In this document: piece after piece, positions 1 to 7,210 of the stretch
Position numbering within the stretch: position 1 is the stretch's first letter
How the letters are laid out: every line of letters starts with the position of its first letter
Assembly: GCA_002688165.1 (NCBI GenBank)
Contig: NZCB01000004.1
Location: 4,325-19,456, forward strand
Direction of reading: 5' to 3'
From: Candidatus Pacearchaeota archaeon
Lineage (GTDB): Archaea > Nanobdellota > Nanobdellia > Pacearchaeales > GW2011-AR1
DNA length: 15,132 nt
Translations under genes and position numbers: made by a program
The notes under the pieces: model-generated
Seen by the model: the letters and a program-made list of their open reading frames with translations, nothing else
The model's database searches: none
Told to the model about the DNA's origin: nothing

Positions 1-17
1 CCTAAAGAAAGAAGGAT

Positions 18-23
18 AAAAAA
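18..23 (-). terminator. T6 tract after the PAS-like gene
   Basis: Six T on the minus strand follow the TAA stop directly, and a pyrimidine-rich stretch continues to the window edge. Archaeal RNA polymerase can terminate at oligo-T tracts without a hairpin. Assigned on base composition alone. Confidence 0.35.
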
Positions 24-836
24 TTAAATATATCCAAAATTCTCCAAACCAGGTTTATCAGTAATCTCTTTTGCTCTATATCTAAGTTCATCAAATCTTC
101 TAATAACTAGAGATCTAACATTATCAAGTTGCTTATAAAAATGAAATCTTGTTCTTGCTCCAAGAATTCCAGGACTATACAATGAAATTCCTACCCCAAA
201 TGTGGTTCCATCATAATCAAAACTATGAGTATTTAATTTTAATTCTTTAGATCCATCCCTTGAAAAAGCTATCTGATCTTTTAGTTCCTTTGAATTTTTA
301 ATTGAATCAATAATTTTAATTCTATCCTCTTTTCTTACATAATCCAACATCTCTCTAAGTGAAATTCTATCAATTTCTCTATCAATCTCCAAAAAATCCA
401 ATGCTCTTTTTGTAGATATTATTTCTTGAGAATCAATATTATAATAAAGAAATGGAATCTTTTGAATTTTAGGATCAGATTCTATTACTGCATTAACTGC
501 TATATTAAATCCAGCAGATCTAACCAATTCTAATTCTCTTTTATTATATTCAAAATCTCTTTTTAAGGGATTCAATTTTGCATGTTTCCATTCACTAAGG
601 GCTTTATTATTTGAGTAATTCAGTCTAGCATTTTCTACCATTTCTTTTCTAGATACTTTTAATTCATCAATTGCAGAATCCATTTTAGATAATCTATCCA
701 TAACTGGCTCAAGTTTATCTGCCAATTGCAATCTATCTTCTAAATCTCCATGCTTCTCTTCCATATCTCTGAACCTTAAACCATCATTATAAATAGACAA
801 GGGGGCCAATAACCAGTTAATTGTATTCTCAAACAT
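24..836 (-). CDS. Coiled-coil protein with C-terminal PAS-like domain
   Basis: A 270-residue soluble protein I do not recognise as a named family. Residues about 25-105 are highly charged and helical, likely a coiled coil. Residues about 125-222 read like a PAS fold: a first strand pair near FLYYNID, a helical middle with a RKEDR segment resembling the PAS 'hpdDr' motif, then a strand with RDGSKEL and final strands ending near TFGVGISLY. No kinase, receiver, HTH or membrane segment is present, so if it is a sensor it must act through partners. It ends with TAA followed at once by a T6 tract, and a TTAA box centred 26.5 bases before the ATG supports this start. It is divergent from methionine aminopeptidase. 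The PAS assignment comes from pattern only; a structural search would decide it. Confidence 0.6.
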   Translation of the reverse strand: MFENTINWLLAPLSIYNDGLRFRDMEEKHGDLEDRLQLADKLEPVMDRLSKMDSAIDELKVSRKEMVENARLNYSNNKALSEWKHAKLNPLKRDFEYNKRELELVRSAGFNIAVNAVIESDPKIQKIPFLYYNIDSQEIISTKRALDFLEIDREIDRISLREMLDYVRKEDRIKIIDSIKNSKELKDQIAFSRDGSKELKLNTHSFDYDGTTFGVGISLYSPGILGARTRFHFYKQLDNVRSLVIRRFDELRYRAKEITDKPGLENFGYI

Positions 837-858
837 AGTAATTTTTAGATAGCATTAT

Positions 859-866
859 TATTAAAA
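859..866 (-). promoter_or_regulatory. TATA box for the PAS-like gene
   Basis: The TTAA core (861-864) is centred 26.5 bases upstream of the ATG at 836. The same spacing recurs for other genes here and predicts a leaderless transcript. Confidence 0.5.
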
Positions 867-880
867 CTTGTTATCAATAC

Positions 881-889
881 TTTAAAATA
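881..889 (+). promoter_or_regulatory. TATA box for methionine aminopeptidase
   Basis: TTTAAAATA, with its TTTAAA core centred 27.5 bases before the ATG at 911. The spacing predicts transcription starting at or next to the start codon. No Shine-Dalgarno sequence precedes the ATG. Confidence 0.6.
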
Positions 890-910
890 CCCTTAATTCT
901 TATCGAAATA

Positions 911-1807
911 ATGACTCCTAAGGAAATAGAAAAATACAAACAAGCAGGAAAGATAGCTGGAAATATAAGAAAGTTTATTAGAGGCTATGTTAGGGATGGA
1001 ATGTTATTAACGGAAATAGCAAAGACCATTCAAGAGAAAATAGAAGAAGCAGGAGCGATAGCAGCATTCCCTCCAACACTATCTATAGATGATATAGCAG
1101 CACATCATCATCCTGCACCTGATGAAACAACAAAAGCATCAGGAATAATAAAGGTAGATTTTGGAGTCTGTGTAGAAGGTTATATTGCAGACACTGCAAT
1201 AACTCTAGATTTAACAAAAGATAATAGACATAAAGAATTAATCGAAGCTTCACAACTTGCATTAGACAATGTAATAAAACTTTTACCTTCAAATCCCACA
1301 ATCCATGAGATTGGAAAGTTAGTGCAAGAAACTATAGAATCAAAGGGATTCAAACCAATTGTAAATCTCTCAGGACACTCAATAGATAAATACAACGTCC
1401 ATGCAGGAACCTCAATTCCTAATTACGGGAATGATAACAACAAACATCTTGAACCAGGAGCTTATGCAATTGAACCTTTTGCTACAGATGGACAGGGAAA
1501 AATATATCAGGGAGGTTCAGGAAATATTTACGAAATAACTAATGATAAAAATCCAAGATCTCCAAAGGCTAGAGAGATTTTAAATTATGTAAGAGAAAAA
1601 TACAAAACACTTCCCTTCTCAAACACAGAAATTTTAGAAAAATTTGGGCCTATGGCAAAACTAGCTCTAAGGGAGCTAGAACAACAAGATATAATCCATT
1701 TACATTCAACCCTTGTAGAAAAGGGCAAGGGTTTTGTAGCTCAATCCGAACATACAATATTAATTCTCGAAGACAGGCAGATCATTATAACAACAAAAGA
1801 GGAATGA
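911..1807 (+). CDS. map: Methionine aminopeptidase, type II
   Basis: Removes the N-terminal methionine from nascent proteins in the cytoplasm. At 298 residues it has the normal archaeal type II length. The five expected metal ligands are visible: D83 and D94 in the VDFGV...ADTAI region, H156 in LSGHSI, E188 in AIEPFAT, and E280 in AQSEHT. The first active-site histidine region reads AAHHHPAP, where many archaeal homologues have AAHYTP, a local variation. The insert before the last ligand, a small helical domain typical of type II enzymes, spans about residues 217-270. The start is fixed by a TATA box 27.5 bases upstream. The stop overlaps the ATG of the next gene (ATGA), so the two are probably co-transcribed and translationally coupled. 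Confidence 0.95.
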   Translation: MTPKEIEKYKQAGKIAGNIRKFIRGYVRDGMLLTEIAKTIQEKIEEAGAIAAFPPTLSIDDIAAHHHPAPDETTKASGIIKVDFGVCVEGYIADTAITLDLTKDNRHKELIEASQLALDNVIKLLPSNPTIHEIGKLVQETIESKGFKPIVNLSGHSIDKYNVHAGTSIPNYGNDNNKHLEPGAYAIEPFATDGQGKIYQGGSGNIYEITNDKNPRSPKAREILNYVREKYKTLPFSNTEILEKFGPMAKLALRELEQQDIIHLHSTLVEKGKGFVAQSEHTILILEDRQIIITTKEE

Positions 1808-2028
1808 TGAATAAAATAAAAACATTAGTCAAGGATTTAGAAAGAAGAGGCATTTTTTCAAAAAAGCCCAAACCCATTTACCCATTTTTACTTGGATTTA
1901 TTTCCCTCTTTCTTTGGCACATAATGCCTTCAAATAACTTACTAAAAAACCTGACTATGGGATTAACAATTTTTACTTTTATATTTGCAGTATTACATTG
2001 GTTTGTTGTTAGGATTTTGGAGAGCTAA
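1804..2028 (+). CDS. Small two-TM membrane protein, unknown
   Basis: A 74-residue protein of unknown function. A basic cytoplasmic N-terminus (residues 1-24, rich in Lys/Arg) is followed by two hydrophobic segments, about 26-41 and 50-71, giving a hairpin topology with both ends probably inside. Its ATG overlaps the stop of the aminopeptidase gene (ATGATGA). The second ATG at 1807 is an equally possible start, because GAGG at 1799-1802 lies four bases before it. The tight coupling suggests co-expression with map, but nothing in the protein shows a role in methionine removal. Its TAA abuts the stop of the opposing gene at 2029 with no spacer. Confidence 0.65.
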   Translation: MMNKIKTLVKDLERRGIFSKKPKPIYPFLLGFISLFLWHIMPSNNLLKNLTMGLTIFTFIFAVLHWFVVRILES

Positions 2029-2487
2029 TTAATTTATCTTCTCTCTAACCTTCATCATCAACTCTTTTGCTAACAATAAGTATTTCTTAATAGTAATCAA
2101 ATCTAAAACCTGGGTTCCTAGATTATCACTCATAATTACTACCTTATCTTGCCTAACAAATTCCATAGCACTTTTTTTGTGTTTTTTATTCAATTCAATA
2201 AGGTCCTTAATTCTCTTAACCTGTTCATTACTTAAATTATAATTTTTACCAATTCTTGCAAAGGTATTAAAATTATCATTAATTCCTGAGTATAATTTAA
2301 TTCTCTTATACATAGCTTCATAATTCAAAATAGCATTCACACATCCAATTATCGATCCATATATTTCATCAAATATCTTCAATAACAATCTATGGTCATT
2401 AATTAATGGAAATGTAACATATGTCATATGATCTGCAATTTGCAAATGTCTAGCAGCTTCTTTTAGATTTTGCTCATACTGTTCCAT
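2029..2487 (-). CDS. All-helical conserved-type unknown protein
   Basis: A 152-residue soluble protein of unknown function, predicted nearly all alpha-helical. Visible segments are a helix with HLQIADHMTYVT, a helix with IYGSIIGCVNAIL, an ILNYEAMYKRI stretch, and a C-terminal portion with EFVRQDKVVIMSD before two final helices. The pattern of aromatic and charged positions reads as a conserved family rather than random sequence, and I recall similar proteins in DPANN archaea without an assigned role. A HEPN-like helical bundle is one possibility, but no clear Rx4-6H catalytic motif is visible. It converges with the small membrane protein with no gap. The promoter is not clear; only a weak TATA-like stretch lies at the expected distance. 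Confidence 0.65.
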   Translation of the reverse strand: MEQYEQNLKEAARHLQIADHMTYVTFPLINDHRLLLKIFDEIYGSIIGCVNAILNYEAMYKRIKLYSGINDNFNTFARIGKNYNLSNEQVKRIKDLIELNKKHKKSAMEFVRQDKVVIMSDNLGTQVLDLITIKKYLLLAKELMMKVREKIN

Positions 2488-2550
2488 TAATATACTAAGA
2501 AATAAGAACTAATAAGATTTTGTATAGTAATCCAAATCCTCCTAAAAGGG

Positions 2551-2576
2551 TCTAAATTTACTCAGATAAATTTAGA
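2551..2576 (-). terminator. Perfect 10-bp inverted repeat at the NAC 3' end
   Basis: TCTAAATTTA (2551-2560) and TAAATTTAGA (2567-2576) are perfect reverse complements around the 6-base loop CTCAGA. The repeat covers the last codons and stop of the NAC gene. It could fold as an RNA hairpin protecting or ending the sec61-beta/NAC transcript. The sequence after it on the minus strand is not a T run, so it is not a classic intrinsic terminator. Confidence 0.45.
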
Positions 2577-2902
2577 ATCGCCTCAGTTAAATCTCCATTA
2601 GCTTTATCTAAAGCCAATTTAGCCTCTTCTTCTAGACAATTACACTTCTCCATCAAAGTTTTAATATCTTCATCAGTCCTATCTTCTTCTACTTCTGGTT
2701 CTCCAGACTCCTCTCTAACTTCTCCTGTAATCTGAAAATTCTCCTGGCCTTGCATTCCAATCTTAACAACATTCGGATTTTCAATAATTATATTCCCATC
2801 ATCTCTCTCAATAACAACCCTATTAGCATCAATTTCTTCTTGATTTATACCCATTTGCTTCATCATAGCCTGCATCTTCTTAGGGTTCAATCCAGGAAAC
2901 AT
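2558..2902 (-). CDS. nac: Nascent polypeptide-associated complex protein (aNAC)
   Basis: A ribosome-associated chaperone that contacts emerging nascent chains; archaeal NAC acts as a homodimer of the alpha-type subunit. From the ATG at 2902 the protein is 114 residues. Its start, MFPGLNPKKM, matches the familiar archaeal N-terminus, so I prefer it to a TTG nine bases upstream. The NAC beta-barrel spans about residues 24-66. An acidic linker leads to a UBA domain at about 76-114 (TDEDIKTLMEK...ANGDLTEAIL). The gene follows Sec61-beta with a TAA-A-ATG junction, so the two form an operon joining nascent-chain handling with the translocon. Confidence 0.92.
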   Translation of the reverse strand: MFPGLNPKKMQAMMKQMGINQEEIDANRVVIERDDGNIIIENPNVVKIGMQGQENFQITGEVREESGEPEVEEDRTDEDIKTLMEKCNCLEEEAKLALDKANGDLTEAILNLSE

Positions 2903-2903
2903 T

Positions 2904-3071
2904 TTAAACAACTATCGGCCAAAAAATCTTCATAGCAGCAACAAAACCAATTATTGCAATTATAAATACTATTACTTGTGCCGGACTTAATTTAAATGGA
3001 CTTTTATATTCTTCATTATATCGCATCAATCCTCCAAAACTTGAAGGCATCTGCATTTGTTGTTCTGCCAT
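2904..3071 (-). CDS. secG: Preprotein translocase subunit Sec61-beta (SecG)
   Basis: A small tail-anchored subunit of the archaeal SecYEG/Sec61 translocon. From the ATG at 3071 it has 55 residues: a cytoplasmic N-terminus with MPSSFGGLMRYNEEYKSPFK, which matches the conserved Sec61-beta signature, then one membrane helix at about residues 34-53. An in-frame TTG at 3089 would add six residues (MDILLF), but the ATG is preferred because it lies 26.5 bases from the TTTAAA box and gives the family's usual start. It is the first gene of an operon with NAC and is divergent from valS. Confidence 0.92.
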   Translation of the reverse strand: MAEQQMQMPSSFGGLMRYNEEYKSPFKLSPAQVIVFIIAIIGFVAAMKIFWPIVV

Positions 3072-3091
3072 AAAAAGTAGTATATCCAAGC

Positions 3092-3101
3092 ATTTTTAAA
3101 T
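3092..3101. promoter_or_regulatory. Shared symmetric TATA box for secG and valS
   Basis: The palindromic TTTAAA core (3095-3100) is centred 26.5 bases from the secG ATG on the minus strand and 25.5 bases from the valS ATG on the plus strand. No other clear TATA element lies in the 51-base gap at the right distance for either gene. The simplest reading is one bidirectional TBP site serving two leaderless transcripts. Confidence 0.6.
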
Positions 3102-3122
3102 CTTACTGAACTAAAAAATTAT

Positions 3123-5447
3123 ATGGGAGACAAATATAATCCTCAAGAAACAGAGATCAAGATAAGGAAATTTTGGGAGAAAAATAAGACTTATAAATTT
3201 GATCCAAAACGTGGAAAGGCATTTAGCATAGATACTCCTCCTCCAACAGTTTCCGGTAAAATGCACATGGGTCATGCAGCATCATATACTCAACAAGATT
3301 TCATAGCACGTTATAGGAGAATGAAAGAAAATGTATTTTATCCTTTTGGAACAGACGATAATGGGCTGCCAACTGAAAGACTAATTGAACGTTTAAAGAA
3401 TGTAAAAAGCAAGGATATGTCGAGAGCAGAATTCATAAAACTATGTCTAAAAACCTTAAAGGAAATAACTCCCGATTTCATTCAAGATTGGAAAAATCTG
3501 GGAGTTTCATCAGATTATGATATTTATTATTCCACAATCGATAAAAATTCAAGAAAAATTTCTCAAAAATCTTTCATAGATCTTTACAAAAAGAAACTAG
3601 CTTACAAAGATAACTTCCCCACAATCTGGTGCCCAGAATGTCAAACTCCTATTGCTCAAGCAGAATTAGAAGATAAAGAATCTCCAAGTAAGTTTTCAAC
3701 ATTAAAATTCAAAGCAAATAACAAGGATCTATTAATAGCCACCACAAGGCCCGAACTTTTAGGAGCTTGTGTTGCAATTTTTGTAAATCCCAAAGACAAA
3801 AGATACAAAAATCTAATAGGTAAGAATGCAACAGTTCCTTTATTCAATCATCAGGTCCCTATTTTAAAAGATGAATCTGCAGATATAGAAAAAGGAACAG
3901 GAGTCCTAATGATTTGTTCTTATGGTGATAAATATGATGTAGAATCAATAAACAGGCATAAATTAGAGCCAAGATTAATATTAGAAAAAAATGGAGAACT
4001 TAACATTGGAAAATATAAGGGACTAAAAATTAAACAAGCAAGAAAACAAATTTTAGAGGATTTAGATAAAGCCAATCTAATTTCAGAACAAAAGGAGATT
4101 ACACATATTGTTAATACGCATGATAAATGCGGAACAGAGATAGAATTTGTTACAACAGAACAATGGTTCATTAAGGTATTGGATCAAAAAAAGAAACTTA
4201 TAACTCAGGCCAAAAAAATAAAATGGTACCCAAAATATATGTATAAAAGATATGAAAACTGGGTAAATGGATTAGAATGGGATTGGAGCATATCTAGGGA
4301 AAGACATTTTGGAATTCCAATTCCCCTATGGGAATGTAGAGATTGCAAGAAGATCATCTTGCCTGATGAGAAAGAACTCCCTATAGATCCTCTAGAAAAA
4401 AACAGAGAATGTCCGAAATGTAAAAAACTAGCAACACCTGAAAGCAAGGTTCTAGACACTTGGGCAACATCATCTCTAAGCCCGCAAATAACCTCTAGTC
4501 TAATTGATAACAAAATAATAACTCCCTATTCATTTAGGCCTCAGGGGCATGACATAATTAGAACATGGGCATTTTATACAATTGTAAAATCTCTATATGA
4601 GGAAAATAAAATTCCATGGAGGGAATTAATGGTCACAGGATTTGTAACTCTTGGTGGAGAAAAGATGAGTAAAAGTAAGGGCATAGGATTATCTCCTGAT
4701 AAGATAGTTGAAGAATATGGTGCAGATGCACTAAGATTTTGGTCGGCAGGGTCAAAATTGGGTGAAGATTTTGACTATCAGGAGAAAGATTTGCTTACTG
4801 GTAAAAAAACAATCACAAAATTATGGAATGCAACCAACTTCGTTTTTATGAATTTAGAGGATTATAAAAAACAAAAACCAAAAAAATTAGAACCAATTGA
4901 CCAACTTTTTCTAAATAAGTTAAATGACTTAATAATTATCTGTACAGGTGCATTTGAAAAATATGAATACTCTAGGGCCAAGATAGAGGTTGACAAATTC
5001 TTTTGGAATACATTCACAGCAAATTACTTGGAAATTGTAAAGAGGAGGGTATACAAGGGATCTGGAAATAAGAGATTATCAGCCCAATACACCTTGCATC
5101 ATTCGCTTCTAACAATTCTAAAACTAATAGCACCCATAATGCCATTTATAACTGAAGAAATTTACCAAAAATATTATAAGAAAGATGAAAAACAATCATC
5201 TATTCATCTGGAAAAATGGCCAGAATCTGAGAAACCAAAAGACAGCAAAGACTTCAACCTATTAATCAAAATTTTAACAAAGGTAAGACAAGCAAAATCA
5301 AATGCAAAAAAACCAATGAACTCAGAAATATTATTAACTATTCCTAAAGAAGATAAAGAAAAGATACAATCTATGTTGCAGGATTTAATAGATGTCACAA
5401 ATGCTCAGAACATAATTGAGGGAAAATTCAAGATAGAATTTTTATAA
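3123..5447 (+). CDS. valS: Valine--tRNA ligase
   Basis: Charges tRNA(Val) with valine in the cytoplasm. At 774 residues it has the domain order of a class Ia synthetase. The HIGH motif appears as HMGH (48-51) after PPPTVSG. A CP1 editing domain contains TTRPELL. Cysteine pairs at C170/C173 and at C405/C408 with C430/C433 look like zinc knuckles. The FRPQGHDIIRTWAFY block is typical of archaeal ValRS, KMSKS lies at 514-518, and a helical anticodon-binding domain follows from about residue 580. The C-terminus is short, with no long bacterial-type coiled-coil arm apparent. The start is supported by the TATA box 25.5 bases upstream, and prf1 follows after 44 bases with its own promoter. Confidence 0.97.
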   Translation: MGDKYNPQETEIKIRKFWEKNKTYKFDPKRGKAFSIDTPPPTVSGKMHMGHAASYTQQDFIARYRRMKENVFYPFGTDDNGLPTERLIERLKNVKSKDMSRAEFIKLCLKTLKEITPDFIQDWKNLGVSSDYDIYYSTIDKNSRKISQKSFIDLYKKKLAYKDNFPTIWCPECQTPIAQAELEDKESPSKFSTLKFKANNKDLLIATTRPELLGACVAIFVNPKDKRYKNLIGKNATVPLFNHQVPILKDESADIEKGTGVLMICSYGDKYDVESINRHKLEPRLILEKNGELNIGKYKGLKIKQARKQILEDLDKANLISEQKEITHIVNTHDKCGTEIEFVTTEQWFIKVLDQKKKLITQAKKIKWYPKYMYKRYENWVNGLEWDWSISRERHFGIPIPLWECRDCKKIILPDEKELPIDPLEKNRECPKCKKLATPESKVLDTWATSSLSPQITSSLIDNKIITPYSFRPQGHDIIRTWAFYTIVKSLYEENKIPWRELMVTGFVTLGGEKMSKSKGIGLSPDKIVEEYGADALRFWSAGSKLGEDFDYQEKDLLTGKKTITKLWNATNFVFMNLEDYKKQKPKKLEPIDQLFLNKLNDLIIICTGAFEKYEYSRAKIEVDKFFWNTFTANYLEIVKRRVYKGSGNKRLSAQYTLHHSLLTILKLIAPIMPFITEEIYQKYYKKDEKQSSIHLEKWPESEKPKDSKDFNLLIKILTKVRQAKSNAKKPMNSEILLTIPKEDKEKIQSMLQDLIDVTNAQNIIEGKFKIEFL

Positions 5448-5461
5448 TTAACAATCAAAAA

Positions 5462-5471
5462 CATTAAAAAC
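5462..5471 (+). promoter_or_regulatory. TATA box for prf1
   Basis: CATTAAAAAC, with its TTAA centred 26.5 bases before the prf1 ATG. It indicates that prf1 is transcribed on its own and not only by read-through from valS. Confidence 0.5.
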
Positions 5472-5491
5472 ACTTCTAAACACTTTATTCT

Positions 5492-6589
5492 ATGGCATTA
5501 GACGAAAAAGAAAGATCTGAATTAGAAGAATTCATTGAACGAATGAGGGGTTATAGGGCAAGACACACTGAGCTTATAACAGTATTAGTGCCGGCAGGAT
5601 TTGATATAAATCTTATTACTAAACAACTAGAATCTGAAAAATCCACTGCTACAAACATAAAGTCTACTGGAACAAGAAAAAACGTACAAGAAGCTCTAGA
5701 ATCTTTAATTAGGATAACCAAGGGGATGAAAAAGGCTCCAAAGAATGGTATAGCATTATTTTCTGGCAATGTATCTCAAACTGAGGGGCAAGATAATTTT
5801 ATAACAGAGGCTTTTGAACCTCCTGAAGAATTAGGAGTAAGACTATACCGATGCGATCAAACTTTTGTAATAGACCCTTTAGATGAAATCCTAGAAATAA
5901 AGGAGTTATATGGACTTATTGTAATTGAAAGAAATGAGGCTACAATTGGATTATTGGTAGGAAAAAAAATTAAAGTTCTACAAAAATTTGAATCATTCAT
6001 TCCAGGAAAAACAAACAAAGGAGGCCAATCAGCTGCACGTTACGCAAGAATTAGAGACAATATGGCAAAAGAATTCTTTAGAAAAATAGCAGAAGTAGTT
6101 AAAACAGAATTCTTTGATCTAAAAAATCTTCAAGGGATTTTAGTTGGAGGTCCAGGACCCACAAAAGAAGATTTCCTTAAGGAAGGACAATTAGTTACAT
6201 CACTAAAGGAAAAGGTGATAGGGATAAAAGATATTGGTTATGCGGATGAGCATGGATTAGAACTTTTAGTAGAAGCCTCTGAGGATATTTTATCAGGACA
6301 AGAGATTACAAAAGAGAAAAAGCTTATGGAGAAATTCTTTGATAAACTTGGCAAAGATAAGGATAAAACTTCTTACAAATTAGCCGAAGTAAAAAAAGCA
6401 TTAGAGATGGGTGCAGTAGATACATTATTCATATCAAAAAAACTAGGAAAGAAAGATCAAGTAGAACTAGAGAAAATAGCAGATAAAACTGCAGTCAAGA
6501 TAGAATTAATTTCAAATGAAACTGAAGAAGGCATTCAATTTCTAAACCTTGGAGGAGTTGGAGCTATCTTAAGATTTAAGATAAAGTAA
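5492..6589 (+). CDS. prf1: Peptide chain release factor aRF1 (compact form)
   Basis: Recognises all three stop codons and triggers release of the finished protein at the ribosome. The diagnostic motifs are all visible: NIKS at 55-58 and YRCDQTF (YxCxxxF) at 119-125 in the stop-decoding N domain, and GGQ at 177-179, within KGGQSAARYARIRDN, in the M domain. The C domain, which binds the aRF3-type GTPase and aABCE1, runs from about residue 225 and ends with GGVGAILRF. At 365 residues the protein is shorter than the roughly 410 usual for archaeal aRF1. The shortening falls in the C domain, between FISKK and IELISNETEEG, where the cysteine-bearing minidomain normally sits. A TATA box 26.5 bases upstream fixes the start. 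Confidence 0.95.
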   Translation: MALDEKERSELEEFIERMRGYRARHTELITVLVPAGFDINLITKQLESEKSTATNIKSTGTRKNVQEALESLIRITKGMKKAPKNGIALFSGNVSQTEGQDNFITEAFEPPEELGVRLYRCDQTFVIDPLDEILEIKELYGLIVIERNEATIGLLVGKKIKVLQKFESFIPGKTNKGGQSAARYARIRDNMAKEFFRKIAEVVKTEFFDLKNLQGILVGGPGPTKEDFLKEGQLVTSLKEKVIGIKDIGYADEHGLELLVEASEDILSGQEITKEKKLMEKFFDKLGKDKDKTSYKLAEVKKALEMGAVDTLFISKKLGKKDQVELEKIADKTAVKIELISNETEEGIQFLNLGGVGAILRFKIK

Positions 6590-6620
6590 CCACTTTTCAC
6601 TAAAAACACTAATTAATAAA

Positions 6621-6630
6621 ATTTAAAAAG
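6621..6630 (+). promoter_or_regulatory. TATA box for the SLOG-like gene
   Basis: ATTTAAAAAG, with TTTAAA centred 26.5 bases before the ATG at 6651. This supports the first ATG over the second at 6657. Confidence 0.55.
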
Positions 6631-6650
6631 AGCTGTAAATTAGATTTTAT

Positions 6651-7205
6651 ATGGTAATGGTATCAGGACCTTATTGTCTTACTGGATCTTGGAGATATAA
6701 GATACCAAAATTAAGGCATGATGTCGCAAAAACTGTTAAAGAAGAATCACTCAACAAGGGAAGAAAATTAATTGTGGGAGGAGCCTTAGAGGCAGATTTA
6801 ATCGCAACGAAGGTCCTGTTAAACGGGTTAGATTCATGGGAAAAGATAGAAGATTTTTTAGAAATTCATATACCTGCACAAACAATGGGCGACTATCTTT
6901 CACATTACGGAGATAAATATGAGGGTGGTGAGATAACTCATGAACAAGCTACTGCTATCCCAAAACAATTATATGAATTACATATAGATCATCCAGATGT
7001 ATTTGTATTTTTACCAGACGCTAAGGAGGAAATTGGAAGATTTAATTATTATAGGCGGATAATGCAACAAGTAGAAAATTCTACAGAATTACGCGCATTT
7101 CAAGTGGGAGATAGCCAGGGTGTAGGATTTGCAATAGACTATGCTCTGCAGAAAGATATTCCTGTTCATTTAGAAAGATACCCTAAACCTCAAAAAAATA
7201 CCTAA
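6651..7205 (+). CDS. Rossmann/SLOG-like protein, function unknown
   Basis: A 184-residue soluble protein not recognised at family level. It opens with a strand (MVMVSGP) and has a second strand ending in the glycine-rich loop VGGALEAD (42-49), followed by a helix. A central strand reads VFVFLPDA (117-124), and the end combines DSQGVGFAIDYAL with a last strand PVHLERY. This order, with a GG...D loop and a late Ser/Gly-rich helix start, resembles SLOG/LOG-type nucleotide-binding proteins and nucleoside deoxyribosyltransferase folds. No catalytic set can be assigned with confidence. A TATA box supports the first ATG. Its 3' end lies five bases from the stop of the convergent HAD-YvcK gene and contains that gene's T tracts. 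Confidence 0.6.
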   Translation: MVMVSGPYCLTGSWRYKIPKLRHDVAKTVKEESLNKGRKLIVGGALEADLIATKVLLNGLDSWEKIEDFLEIHIPAQTMGDYLSHYGDKYEGGEITHEQATAIPKQLYELHIDHPDVFVFLPDAKEEIGRFNYYRRIMQQVENSTELRAFQVGDSQGVGFAIDYALQKDIPVHLERYPKPQKNT

Positions 7206-7210
7206 AAAAA
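7192..7210 (-). terminator. Two T7 tracts terminating the HAD-YvcK transcript
   Basis: On the minus strand seven T (7210-7204) directly follow the TAG stop, and a second run of seven (7198-7192) follows five bases later. Paired oligo-T runs fit archaeal intrinsic termination. The second run lies within the last codons of the opposing gene. Confidence 0.55.

Noticed and set aside
2903..2911. TTG start for NAC
   Set aside because: The ATG at 2902 gives the family's standard MFPG start and a TAA-A-ATG junction; the TTG would overlap secG.
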